Origin: Corylus avellana | Taxonomy: Eukaryota; Streptophyta; Magnoliopsida; Fagales; Betulaceae | DNA: 64,000 bases | NCBI RefSeq assembly: GCF_901000735.1 | Contig: NC_081542.1 | Coordinates: 35,433,689-35,497,688 of the forward strand | Direction of reading: 5' to 3' | In this document: positions 36,069 through 48,619 of the stretch, in pieces | Numbering within the stretch: position 1 is the stretch's first letter | Layout: each line of letters begins with the position of its first letter | Position numbers and translations under genes: made by a program | Notes under the pieces: generated by a model | Told to the model about the DNA's origin: nothing | Seen by the model: only the letters and a program-made list of their open reading frames with translations | Databases searched by the model: none

Positions 36069-37464
36069 CTTTCAACTCTCCTACATAATATTCAATGACG
36101 ACTTAGAAAAAAACAATCTTATAGTTATGGAACTCCAACAAATTACGAGGTTCAAATTTTAAATTGAGCAATCAAGTCTATCAGAGGATACTTTTGAATT
36201 ATGCCAACAAATTATACAGTAAAGAAACATGATGACTGTTACACACTAAATTAACAAATATAAAACAAATGGACAACAACAATATAGAACTAAAACAAAT
36301 CCATTTAATCCACAAAAAAAACCTAATAAAATGGGCAAAAACAAATACGGACTCATAAAAACTTAATCCAAATGTAAAATCTAAGAAGTTAAAGAACATA
36401 AGGACCCAAATGAAGAGCACATGAGAGAAACTACAAGCTCTTCCTACACAGAATAGCTTCATGCTCTCAGAGACGACACCAATACGAGCTGTGAAAATGA
36501 AAATCATTACGTAGACACTTAAAAGGAAGCGGGAAGCCAACAACATTTGATTACGTATGACGTACCCAAGAAAGTAAAACATACAATAATCAGCATCTCT
36601 ACCGTCTTCAAAGCTCAAATAGGAAATAAAATTTGTTAAAAGGTACATGGGAAGTGAGCCCGCTAGAAAAATGGAAATTTAATAACACAAATGCAAACCC
36701 AGATAGGAAAACATATAAATTTCATCCAGATGTAATGAAAGACCGAAGGGTCCAATACTGTGTATAAAGAGAGAATAAATATTAAAGGCAGAAAGCAAAA
36801 CATACCAAATGCGCAGCTATGGCAAAAGAACAGATAGAATATGCGAAAAAAAAAATGGAAGTTAAAGGCTTATTGACAGAACTCACCGGTCAGCAATGGT
36901 GGAGCTGTGACGGAGGACTCAAAGCACATTTCTCGCCAACCCCATCATCTACCAGGAATCAAAGAAAGAAATCGACACGCTGCAGAAATGATAGACCGAG
37001 AGTGAGAGGGAGAAATACACTTTCGTGGGCTTAATGAATATTGAGCTTTAATTTGGACCCCCTGACCCGAAAGCCCACTAAAATCGAACGTGGTCCTCCA
37101 GTTTGGGTCGGGCCGACATTTGTTTGAATAGTCTTAATCAAATGTGTTTGTACGATTGAACAGACTTCAACTAAGTATAAAAGACATGGAAAAAAAAAAA
37201 AAAAAAACAGACATCAACTGGCGGCATTAATTGCATCATTTAGCCTATATATATATATATATATATAGGTAATGTGACGTCGTATCAGTACAAAAGCTAA
37301 TTACATAAAAAATAATGCAAATAAATAAAATTGTAGATTAGATGATAGAGTTTATGTGTTGTTTGGATTCTTAAACTCGTTTACTATCATGATTAGGAAA
37401 TAAAGTTCAAGTATAGCTAGTTTAACTACTTCAACTATAGCTTGGATTCTTGAATTCCTCCACT

Positions 37465-37476
37465 GTATATATATAT
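37465..37476 (+). promoter_or_regulatory. Putative TATA box of lyase gene 2
   Basis: A TATATATATATA run about 70-80 bp before the ATG at 37546, at the position conserved with gene 1. Inferred from position only. Confidence 0.4.
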
Positions 37477-37545
37477 TCTAAGATCATAAAATAATATCTC
37501 TCGTACTTGTTTTGTGAAATTGATTGATTTTAAGGTAAAGAAAGA

Positions 37546-40500
37546 ATGGAGAATTGGAGACGAATATCTTCGCTTGTTGGATTGAGTTTGGTGGTTTGCT
37601 TCTTCCTTATAAAGATCCCAATTGATAGTTCTATCAAGATCCCAAGGTTAATTCTTCCTCATCGATCCTTAATTTGTTGTCTTCTTTTCATATATATATA
37701 TATATATATATTTTGGTTTTGCTGTCTTCTTTTGCCTACTCTTTAATTAAGTAAGAATTTTTAAATTTCTATGACAAGAAAACCACATGTACACACTCTA
37801 GCTCTCTCATGCATGCATATACTACACGTACATATTATTGAGTTATATATTAACCTTTCTCTTTCTCTTTCTTTTTTTTTTTTTCTTTTTTTTTTTATAA
37901 TAATTAATTAAATTGAGGGATACTTTTGTTTGACAATTTATTTTTTATATATAATGCAGGAAAATTCTATTGGAAGTCAAAGACCAAGAATTTAGTGATG
38001 TCAAGTTGCATACCCACCACCATCAGGTAAATACATTAATGGCTACCACACTATATATATAAAATAATAATTCAATAATTCAAAAGGTTAAATACCTTAT
38101 TTACACCGATGGTTTAACTTTTTTATTTTGTCCCTTATGACTTATTTTTTATCACAAAAGGTATCTAAAGGATAAAAAATAAAAAAGTTAAACCATATGG
38201 GTGAATAAGGTATTTAACCCTAATTCAAATCATCTAAATCCCATAATTTAGAAAATTACAAGATTTTCTATTGTACATTTATTTTTATAAAAGCAATCGA
38301 ATTTACATTTTTTTTTTCTCAATCCTAAAATGTTATTATAAATATCTCTAAACATTAATTACATTCTCAGGTAGTGGTGGATAATGGCATCGTGCGTGTC
38401 ATATTGTCGAGACCGGACGGTGATGTGTTGCAAATAGAGTATAATGGTATCACTAATTTACTTGAGGATCATAATAAAAGAGAAAACAGGGGGTACGTAT
38501 ATATATCACTTGCTTTTAAATTTGATCGCCTGATTAAATATTCTTGCTTTTAGATTTTCCCTTATATATTATTCTTTCTTCTATCCTAGTTATTGGGATG
38601 TAGCTTGGAATCAGCCAGATCAAGGTCCTAAGGGTGCCGTTGAGAGGTAAAAATCAATTATCTAATACTGCTATTTATACTCAATCATTTATTACACCTA
38701 CTTCACATTATAATTAAGTTGATATAATGTATTTTAAGTAGCTGACATGTAAAGTTAATTAAAACACGTCACGTTATATCTCACATCAACAGATGTGAGA
38801 TAAGTGAGATAAAATAGTGCATTAATTACTCGCATGAATTTGTAGGATCTACATAAAAAAAATATACATTTTTCCCAAGCTAATATATGTATATGAATTA
38901 TTTGCAGAATAGCAGGAACAAAATTTAGGATTATAACCAACAACAAGGACCAAGTAGAACTTTCATTTACTCGGACATGGAAGGTTTCGTCCCATGAAAG
39001 TGGAAGTGTTCCCTTAAACGTAGACAAAAGGTACATATGCAATTAAGTCTTTTCCTTTCATTAATTTTGGAACTAATTAACTAGTGGTAATTCTAATATG
39101 AAATTACATATATATTTAATTTTGTAGGTACATATTTCGTCGCGGCACTTCGGGATATTATACATACTCAATATTTGAGCGTCTTAAAGGATGGCCCAAG
39201 GTGGATTTGGGTTATATTAGGGCTGCTTACAAGCTCAAAAAGGACAAGTGAGTAAATAAAAGATGTTCATTTAATTTTATACAAAATAAATTGAATATCA
39301 AAGTGAATAATTATAATCATTATATTTGAAAATTAATGATCAGGTTTCACTACATGGCACTATCAGATGATAAGCAGAGGATCATGCCAACGCAAAAGGA
39401 CCGGGAAAAGAGTCACGCCCTTGCCTACCCAGAGGCAGTTCTTTTGACAAATGCAACCAATCCTACAATTAGAGGAGAAGTGGATGACAAGTACCAGTAC
39501 TCGTCGGATGTAAAAGACACCAAAGTTCATGGGTGGATATCCCTTGACCCACCTGTTGGATTCTGGATCATAACACCCTCTGAAGAGTTTCGTTCAGGTG
39601 GGCCCACCAAGCAAGAACTCACCTCTCATGTCGGCCCCACTGCCCTCTGTGTAAGTCCACCTATCCATACGCCAAATAAGTGCTAATTCAATGACTTATT
39701 TTCACTACTACATCGTCAAGTTATATGATAGTCATAATAATCTACTAAATATGATTACTCTTTAAAGTTTAAACAAATACTTTCACGTTGATTTTTTAAC
39801 GGACTTATGGTAAATATTGTAATACTCCTAACAACATTCAAAATTAAGCAAAAACTCTATTTGCAGTAAAAACATTAGGCGTCCATAATTTTTTTTTTTC
39901 TTTTTTCTTTTATAATTAATAGAATAGTCAACTTTCTAATTTGGTTATTCATATTTAGGTGTTTATGAGTGCACACTATTCGGGAATGGACCTTGAGATG
40001 AAATTCAAAGATGGAGAGCCGTGGAAAAAGGTCTTTGGACCTATATTTGTCTATATAAATTCTGTTTCTCATCAAAATGATTACCAAAAACTTTGGGTAG
40101 ACGCTAAGGAGAAGGTATGTTTAAGTTGAGGCACTCTTTTCTCTGAATCTTAACTAAATTTTGAAATAACTCACAATTGATTTTTATTTAGATGTTGCAT
40201 GAGGTTGATAGCTGGCCATATAATTTCACTGAGTCAAGAGATTTCCCTTCTGTTGATCAACGTGGAACTGTTGCGGGTCAACTGCTAGTTAGTGACCAGT
40301 ATGTCCCATCTCTACTTGCACATAATTTTTTATGTTAGATGGCTTAAGCTTCTATTTAGTTCTAGTTGAATCTAGATTCTTTGGTATTGAAACACTTGTT
40401 CAAAATAAAAGGGCCACGTGTCTTGCAGGTATATCAGTAAGAGCTTAATTCGGGGGCGATCTGCTTATGTTGGTTTGGCAGCTCCTGGAGAGGTAGGGTC

Positions 40501-42392
40501 GTGGCAAAGAGAAAGCAAGGTATTTTTCTCCTACATAATTACACTTTCAATTAATTATGAATGTTGATCATGCACTAATTAGCTATAAATTTTGTTTCTT
40601 TGTTTATTTCTTTTAGGGGTATCAATTCTGGACCCAAGCTGACGATGAGGGACATTTCGTGATTAAAAACATCAGACCCGGGTGCTATAATTTGTATGCA
40701 TGGGTCCCTGGTGTTATTGGGGATTACAAATATGACACCATGATTACTATTAAACCAGGTAAGCATATAAATGAGCATGTGTTATATATTGTTTACTTAA
40801 AAGACCAAATCATAACTCAATAGACATGTCAACTTTTTTTTACTATAAGAAAATGAGTCCATAATATTATAGTAAAATTTCAAGGATAATATAGCTTTTA
40901 CTACAAATTATTTTCAAGCTGAATTAATAGTCCATACATCATTAAATGGTTAAGCAACATATGAGTTGTCACATTAGTTTGAAAAGAGATTGTCGTAAAA
41001 TACATAGAATCCCAAACATTTTACAAGTGCTCAACCAATGACTAATTTTCATTGACAAATCATCAAGTTGTATGATAATAATATAATAGTTCACTAAATA
41101 AAGTTGCCTTATTTGGGTGGGTCACATCGTTAAATCACATGTGGCGTATGGTTCATGCTTTAAATATTGTCATAGAATATATTACACCAAATACTAACTA
41201 ATTTGACTTAATCAAGAGAGAAGTGTACTAGCTTTCCATGCAACTTAGTGATTGATATAGAATTATTGATATCCAATGCAGGTTTGGAAGTCAAATTGGG
41301 AGCCATTGTCTATGCGCCTCCGAGACATGGTCCAACCCTATGGGAAATTGGCATCCCTGATCGCACTGCTGCAGAGTTCTATGTACCAGACCCATATCCA
41401 ACGCTCACTAACCGATTGTACAACCACTCAGAAAAGTTAGTCACGTGCATTAATATCACAAATTGTTGCTGCAATCTTAATTAAATTTTATTGCTTAGTT
41501 TTGAATAATTTATATTTGCAGGTTCAGGCAGTATGGTTTGTGGGATCGATATACAGATTTATATCATGACCAAGATCTTGTCTACACCATTAATGTTAGC
41601 GATTATCGTAAAGATTGGTTCTTTGCTCATCTTAACAGGTATATACATTTGTCAATCGATCTTGTGATATTAACCAAAACAAGTCGACCATTAAGCTAAC
41701 CCTAGTGGGCATGCCCTTCTTTATTTCCTTTATAATAATTTTTGGTTCTAATAATGCATTACAGGAATATAAATAATGGGACATGTGAATCAACAACATG
41801 GCAGATCAAATTTGAACTTGTTAATGTGAACAAGAACGTCAATTATACATTCCAATTAGCCTTGGCATCAGCCCATTATGCAGTAGTACAGGTACAAAAC
41901 TTCGATCTCGATCTAGTACAATAAGTTTTCCTGTTGCACTATAATATATAAGGCAATCCATGTGAAAGTAGGGAATAGGCTCTACTTGCTCTGACAGGTG
42001 ATTGAACAACTGTCAGAACAGATTGGGTTTGTTCCTACTTTCATGTGGGGCTATCTTTGTTTTGGATCCGATGGCTTTACTGAGTTCATCAAATGAGATA
42101 ACTTTTTTTTTTGGTTAATATTTTGCTTATGATTTGATGATTGGATTGTAAGGTTCGATTCAACGACGCACGCGCCAAACCTGCTCACTTTTCAACAGGA
42201 TTTATTGGAAGGGACAACGCCATCGCAAGGCATGGAATCCATGGGTTGTATTGGCTTTACAGCATTGATGTAAAAGGCAATCTACTCCATGAAGGAAACA
42301 ACACAATCTATCTTAGACAGGCCAAAAGTGAAAACTATTTTCAAGGAGTCATGTACGACTACCTTCGTCTAGAAGGGCCTTCAGAAGCCTGA
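37546..42392 (+). CDS. Rhamnogalacturonan lyase (PL4), complete
   Basis: Fifteen exons with GT-AG introns: 37546-37646, 37960-38026, 38371-38492, 38590-38646, 38908-39030, 39128-39247, 39344-39650, 39959-40114, 40192-40298, 40429-40519, 40617-40758, 41282-41435, 41522-41638, 41765-41891, 42153-42392. They sum to 2031 nt, an unbroken frame of 676 residues. An N-terminal hydrophobic stretch (residues 8-22) is a probable signal peptide. Residues about 57-350 match the polysaccharide lyase family 4 catalytic beta-sandwich, about 385-465 the fibronectin-III-like domain (YNLYAWVPGVIGDYKYD) and about 480-670 the C-terminal carbohydrate-binding domain (WEIGIPDRTAAEFYVPDP). The family cleaves rhamnogalacturonan I by beta-elimination in the cell wall. 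A damaged paralogue start lies at 29876 and a third paralogue's 3' flank at 63753. Expression is not shown. Confidence 0.95.
38086..38219. mobile_element. MITE in intron 2 of the lyase gene
   Basis: 134 bp with long inverted ends starting GGTTAAATACCTTATT and ending AATAAGGTATTTAACC; the arms are about 44 bp with few mismatches. It is noncoding and sits inside the intron, well away from both splice sites. Confidence 0.8.
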
Positions 42393-42887
42393 TCATTAAT
42401 TTACAAGATTCTAGATCTTTCTTCCCCATTTGGGAACATATAGTCACATATGGTTATCACGTACAATTGCATGTAGCTATAAGAACAAATTTATTTGCTG
42501 TGTTTTACGGCTAATTAAGCATCAAACTTGATTTCTTAGTTCAAAAATGAAATGAAATTTTTGTGGTTATACTAGTATTCCATGAATTTAGATATGTCCC
42601 CATCCTTCTTTTACATTTTTAAATACCTAATTTCCGTATCATTTGTAATGAATTCATAAGAAGCCTTGTGATTTAATATGGGTCTGGTATAAGAAAATTT
42701 TATTGGGTCGTGTAATTTCATTTGAGTTCTATTAGTTAGTGGTAATTAACTTTTAAGATTTTTTTTTTCCTTTTTTTTTTTGTAATTCAATAATGGGCTT
42801 GGCCGAAAGACAATTAAATTAGAGTTAGCTTTAGTCATTAAGCTTATTTAAGTGAACTTTTATACTCCAATGGAGACATATTAGAAT
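42393..42887. other. 3' flank of lyase gene 2
   Basis: Noncoding, AT-rich. 42525-42820 is homologous to 63753-63985, showing that the latter is 3' flank of another lyase paralogue. Confidence 0.7.
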
Positions 42888-43046
42888 GGGAAATGCTAGG
42901 TGTTCTTCTAGTGTTTTCCTGGTGTCCTCCTAACTGTGATGTGACTTTTAAAATTATTGTTAAATTTGAGATTTTCATTATTTACTTTTAATCTATTGGT
43001 GATTTTAAAAGTCACATCACAGTTAGGAGGACACCTAGCATTTCCC
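42888..43046. mobile_element. Fold-back MITE, GGGAAATGCTAGGTGT ends
   Basis: 159 bp with inverted ends GGGAAATGCTAGGTGT / ACACCTAGCATTTCCC and long internal complementarity around TGTGATGTGACTTTTAAAA. No coding capacity. Confidence 0.82.
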
Positions 43047-43079
43047 TATTATAATTGATGAATAGTTGAATAAATTTCA

Positions 43080-43488
43080 AGGGTAATTACCTTTTGCCCC
43101 TCATGAACTATAGCGTTTTGGCACTTTCCCTTTATGAACTACCAATTATGACATTTGACCCCATCAAACTACCATCTTATGACAAAAAATCTCATTTCGT
43201 CAGTCAAAAAGGTTAAAATTGACGATCAACGGTCATATGCAAGTCATGCGATATTTTAAATTTTTTTCTTCCACTTTTGCCCTCACTTCAGACCAAGAAA
43301 ATGACGCTTATACCCTCCTAAACCCTAATCCAACACATGAAATGAATTTAAAATTCAGCCAAAAGTGAAAAAAAAAAAAAATTTAAAATGGCACATGACT
43401 TGCATATGCCCGTTGACCGTCAATTTTAACCCATTTGACTGACGGAAGGGGGCTTTTTGTCATAAAATGGTAGTTTGATAGGGTCAAG
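43080..43488. mobile_element. MULE-like fold-back, right end lost
   Basis: The arms 43157-43262 and 43376-43487 are inverted copies (GACCCCATCAAACTACCAT against ATGGTAGTTTGATAGGGTC). The left arm extends further out to about 43080, but the right arm is cut at 43488 by the hAT-like element. Superfamily assignment is inferred from the long arms only. Confidence 0.55.
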
Positions 43489-44358
43489 TAGGGGTGCAAA
43501 GGCGGTTACGGTTAGCGGTTAGTGGCAATAACCGCTAACCGTAACCGTCCTAGCGGTTAGTAAATTTCACTAACCGCAACCGCTAACCGCCTAACGGTTA
43601 GCGGTTAGCGGTTAACCGCCGGTTAGCGGTTAGCGAAATAGATAACCGCCCGCTAACCGCTTTTTTAAAATTGGGCTTTTTTTTTTTGGCTTTCTTTAGG
43701 GCTTTTTGAGCTTTTTTTTACCCTCATTTTTTTTTTCTTGTATTTTTAATATCTTATTGGGCCCAATATAATCCAAAACCCATTCCGATCATACCCCAAT
43801 AATCAACAAATACACAATAAATGACCCAAAATCATTGGAAATAATTGTAAAATAGTAGGAAATCAAAAATCAAAGTAGCTCGGGAAAAACTCCAAGAAAA
43901 TGAACCCAAAATCACTGACCTTGGCTGTCTAATTTGAGAAAAAAACTACCCAGTATTTTCGTTGAGCCGATCATGAGCAGCGGGTGAGTTTGAGAGAGTT
44001 GAGACTTGAGAGAGGCTGCTCAGCAACTTTGAGTGATTTTGAGATTTCGTGAGATTTAGGGTTGGAAGAAAGAGATGAATATATACAGGTGCAAAACGAT
44101 GTAGTTTTGCCTTCTATATAATTTTTTTTTTTTTTTAAAAAAAAGGTTGAAGGATAAAACTATTAACTATCAATGATTCAATTTTAAAAAAATTGTTACT
44201 AATGGTTCAAAAAATTCAAAATTGTTCAAAAAATGGTTAACTTTTTTTTTTTAAAAAAAAAAATGGTTAAATTTCTTTTTCTAAAAAATGTTCAAAAAAT
44301 ACATTAATACTTCAATTGTAATTATAAGTGACACATTGTTGAATCTAATGTCAATTAC
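43489..44358. mobile_element. Second hAT-like element, cut by the gap
   Basis: Starts TAGGGGTGCAAAGGCG like 14935 and has the same GCGGTTA/TAACCGC array. After about 43770 it carries sequence absent from the first copy, then rejoins it near 44300 (TTAATACTTCAATTG...). Its right end is not visible because the N gap begins at 44359. Confidence 0.82.
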
Positions 44359-44458
44359 NNNNNNNNNNNNNNNNNNNNNNNNNNNNNNNNNNNNNNNNNN
44401 NNNNNNNNNNNNNNNNNNNNNNNNNNNNNNNNNNNNNNNNNNNNNNNNNNNNNNNNNN
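44359..44458. other. Assembly gap (100 N)
   Basis: A 100-N placeholder inside the AT-rich core of the hAT-like element. True length unknown. Confidence 0.95.
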
Positions 44459-44512
44459 GCCATGGGGGTGGCTTCGGCCACCCCAGCCCCAACTGGGGTG
44501 GCCAGCCACCCC
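44459..44512. repeat. GC-rich palindromic cluster
   Basis: GGGGTGGCTTCGGCCACCCC and GGGGTGGCCAGCCACCCC sit close together in very AT-rich surroundings. It resembles the end of a TIR transposon, but the partner end is not seen, perhaps lost in the gap. Confidence 0.5.
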
Positions 44513-47500
44513 TTAGTTTTTAAATATTTTTTATTATTTTCTTTTTTAATTATTTTTAAAATATATATTATGTTATTATTATTTTTTTTTATAAATTGGA
44601 CAGGTGTCCCATTTATAACCTTAGGATCTCTCTAAAGAAATCCTGACCATTAACTAAATATTCTCCGATCCAAAATAGATTGGAGAGGATCCTATTCCTC
44701 TTTTTAGTGGGTGTGACTCCACATTGGTAGTGAGATTCTTCCTCTTCTTTTTCTAGTTTTAACTACATATGTTTTTCGAAAAGGTGAAATAGATTCTTCG
44801 TTAAAATTTGAAATGTCTGGTAGTCTCACCTCAACTCTTTTGATACATCAAATTAAAATAATAATTTTTTAAAAAATATATCTTTTTATTTTTGTAAACA
44901 AAAAAAAAAGAAAAAGAAAAAGTGAAACCCTTGGAGGCACCACCGGCCAGCTCTTGGCTAATGGGGGAGGCACCATCAAAAATATGCGGAGGCAACATGA
45001 TTGAATTTGAGGACAAATAGGACTACTTTGTTTTAAGATGTGAGAACAGGGGCAAACAAAAGACATGGCCTATGATTTTGATAATCCTGATAAATTTCCT
45101 CTTTATGACAACTTTTATCATTGTGTGATAGCCATGGTAAATCACCCATCTTTTGTTAACCTCTATCATACCACACCCAACAAACTTAGCAACGCCTAAA
45201 TCGTTCCTCTCATCTCTTTGCTAAACCTCCAAGATTTAGCAAACTGATGTGTAGCTCATTCATTCGTGCCATTCCATTCATTTTAAGTAGGAAAAATTAC
45301 ACTTTATCCCCCAAGGTTTTAAACCATTTTCAATTTAACCTCCAATGTTTTAAAAATTGCAATGTACCCCATCAAAGTTCCAAAATTTTCAACTGTAGCC
45401 CATCCATTAACCATTTAACCTCCTATGTTTTATCCGCGGCCATGAAATCACAAAACAAACCCATTAAAATAACAAGACATCCAACCCATAGTGAAATCAT
45501 AAAACAAACCTAGAGCATCCATAATCCCCTTCTCTTACACGATCACATCACATCCATTTAAAGCATATGTTGGAGATGCTCTTATCAATTAGACATCAAC
45601 ATAGGCAGAGAGTGCTTCACTGATGACCACTAAAGTTAACCTATTCGCTTTTCAGTTTTCAATATTTTTTTTTCCATGTTTAAGAGTTTGATAAGATTCC
45701 ATTCCATGCTTTGGACGTAGATTTTCTTCTCTTTTCCTTTTTTTTTTTTTTTAAAAAAAAAAAATTTAATTTTAAATTTTAAATTTTTATTATATCTTTT
45801 TATTAGTAACTTATTTATAAATCACTAATTCATCACCGTACACAATCCTAACTACATACACAACTTTCATACTATCTCTATTTAATCTATCTCTTTTTGA
45901 TTCAAATTAATAGAATCTTAAATGTTAAATCATTTAGCCTAAACCAATCACTTCTTAATTCAAACTAAGGATGTATGATTTAGACATCAAATATATTTTC
46001 TAGACATATTTGATTAAATTTAAAACTAATATTTATACCAAAGTATTTTTAGTTATTTAATAAATTCCTTGGGTGTCACATCCTCGATCCCGTCCTTATT
46101 AGAATTTCATCCTCAAAATTTAAATGTAACATATATCTATGCATGATTATAACTTGAGAACACTTAAACTACTAAGTCTCGTGTCAAATCAATCTCTTGA
46201 CTAATATACTGCATATCACAATATCATAAATTTTTTTCCTGCCGACTTTTGTCATCTTGTCATCCTATTTGAGATCACCCTATTGTATCGCAACTTCTAT
46301 TCTATGGTCTCCAATTCTTATGCGACATGTATTGTGACAACTAAACTTCCTTGAGCACTGTCTCAATCATGTACCTTCATGTTGTGTATCAAGTCATTCA
46401 CCATACACCTATTACACTTTCTTTTTTTCTTTTTTTTTTTTTGGTACACATTAAGAGGCTTATCTCCAAGGTGCTTGATGGATCATAGTATCACCCTCAT
46501 CCGAGGATTAAATGATAGTCGTGCTACTTTATTTCATATACCTATTATCAATAATATTTTCTAATCTCTCTTGCTAAATTGACTACCACAAAGTCAATTT
46601 TTAGCCAATAAATCTAATATTTGCCTAACCTCAATGGCATTTGATTGTACTTTATACATATGAAAGGCGACTTCCATGCTTTCATATACATTTGTCTATC
46701 TCTTACAAGTCCTACTATCATTTCTTTTGCAGTTCTTAGCAGCATAACTTGAAATATTTAACTATACCTTTAAATTAAAACTTCACACCTGATCTTACTA
46801 AGTGTCCTCAATACTATTTTAATCAACCTTATCAACAAGGTGTAAACTAATATTTCCATATATTTCTTTCTATCTTTTAATATTCGAGATCATGCACTGC
46901 TGACATAATTATCCAAACTTCTATTTCCTCAATTTATATCTAGGTACCAATCCTTATATGATTTGTTTCTTGTTTAAGCATAAATACTATAATCCTCAAG
47001 ATATAAAATAATGAAATACCTATTTTTAATCCTACATGTCTATGTTTTACTCGTACCTCAACCATGATAGGCAAAATGTTTATCCTTATAATAGAGATTC
47101 TTTCTGAGAAACTCACTCCAAGTATATCATATTTCTAAACTCTTAATATTATTTATCTTAAGCTCTTGGTGCACTAGGAAACCTTTGATTTAAATCCCAT
47201 TCACCAAGCTAGTTTCCAATCATTAATCCTCAATAACATATTTTTCTCTAATTCTCCAAAGTTTATCAAACATATATTAAAATCTCGATATTCAATCTCT
47301 TGATTCTAAAGTTGCTCCCACTATGGAAAATCAAAGAAGTAGGGAAAATTTCTTCTATATACTCATGGAGCAGCAATAAAGTGCCTATCTAATTTATCAA
47401 TCTTATCATTCCATAAATCTGTAAAAGTAATAAGCATCAAAATTCAGCAATTTATGTCTCCAAAAATATTATTTCATGACTATACCTTAAAAGTGACACT

Positions 47501-48448
47501 AAGTATCAAGCCCTTCTACTCAAGCAGCCATTTTTATTTCCATGCCTCAAGTTGGCCTATGACTAGCATAATCCAAACCTTTTGCTAGACCCTTCAGGAA
47601 TGGCTACTCAACTTAACTCTTAGAACTATCGAAATTATCTTTCCTTTAGACTAATCATAGCCTATGCTCTGGCATCGATTCCAACATAGATCCTTCAGAT
47701 TTAAGTTCTCACTATTCTGCTCAGCCATATTAATATCATTTATAAACTACACATCCACACTTAATAGTTCATTTTCGTAACTTGTTCAACAAACATTTCT
47801 TAATTGTAATTAAGATAAAACTAACTAATGTGCTGAGAGATGAGAATTAATTGGATATATAACAGCATTCTAATACCCACGGAGAATAAAAAAGAGTCTG
47901 GTGACACCTCAGTGCTTGAGAAACATCAACCTAAAATATTGAAGTATGAAAAAATGAAAAAGAAAAGAAGTCATGAAGTCATGCAGATGGATAAAACAGA
48001 GATTATAGGCAAACAAAGGATATCGACAGACTGAAAAGAAGATTAACTATCATACACAAGATACAAGACTTGCACTTTCTAATTGATTCACTTATATTGG
48101 ATTATATAGACCAGGATATAAGATTAAGCCCGGTCATAAAGTTTGAAGTACCAGTATGGATTTAGATTAATTAAAGATATAATGTGTTTGTGTTTATGAA
48201 TGCACATGTATAAGTACTTACTTAAATATGATTTTTAACAAACTCTCCCTTAGTGAATACGGTTCATAAGAAACTGTCCCTTAAAATCTTCCCTTTTCTA
48301 TTCTGAGTAATTTTCCCTTTATGCTTTTCTCTTCTCTCTTTCCAACATAGGCTAATTGGAGCACAAGCGAAAGCAGGTCACCTAATTAATTGTACAAAGA
48401 ATCCCAAAGCAATTGCCCTTGAAAATGAGAGTGAGAGAGAGGATGTAC
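44513..48448. other. Intergenic, no gene recognised
   Basis: AT-rich with many poly-T/poly-A runs. 45290-45430 resembles one end of a Mutator-type noncoding element (CACTTTATCCCCCAAGG). The remainder to 48448 has only short chance frames. No EXO1 C-terminal exons were found here on the minus strand. Confidence 0.5.
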
Positions 48449-48521
48449 CTGAAACTGCATTTTGGTAAATGGATCAAGATCACCTTCTGCTATGCCTTTC
48501 GCTGTATGTTGTGATATCAAT

Positions 48522-48619
48522 GTATCCCATGTCAAGAAATGACTTCTAGCATTTCAACTATTAGAGAAAAAAATGTTCTGAGAATTAGACTAAAAAGCTG
48601 AGTTGTAAATAAAGGATAT
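48522..48619 (-). other. U12-type AT-AC intron in EXO1
   Basis: On the minus strand exon 6 ends GGCCC and the intron starts ATATCCTTT, the U12 AT-AC donor consensus. It ends TTTCTTGAC...GGGATAC; TTTCTTGAC matches the U12 branch site, and the branch A lies 10 nt before the AC end. No GT or AG serves this junction, and using AT-AC joins DFLGP to LISQHTAKGIAEGDLDP in frame. Confidence 0.85.

Larger units (their letters stand above)
30448..38063 (+). repeat. PPR-lyase unit, second copy
   Basis: Starts at the equivalent of 23049 and stays aligned through the element LTR, PPR pseudogene (offset 7396), MITE, fold-back, NAL1-like remnant and lyase exons 1-2. Relative to unit 1 it has an extra stretch of about 185 bp near 36300-36480. 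Confidence 0.9.

Noticed and set aside
36199..36648. 149-codon hydrophobic minus-strand frame
   Set aside because: Low-complexity and Phe/Leu-rich from AT-rich DNA, and not open in the first unit, where part is deleted.
47840..48034. 64-codon Lys-rich frame as a possible EXO1 C-terminal piece
   Set aside because: It is on the strand opposite to EXO1, has no similarity to EXO1 that I recognise, and lacks splice context.
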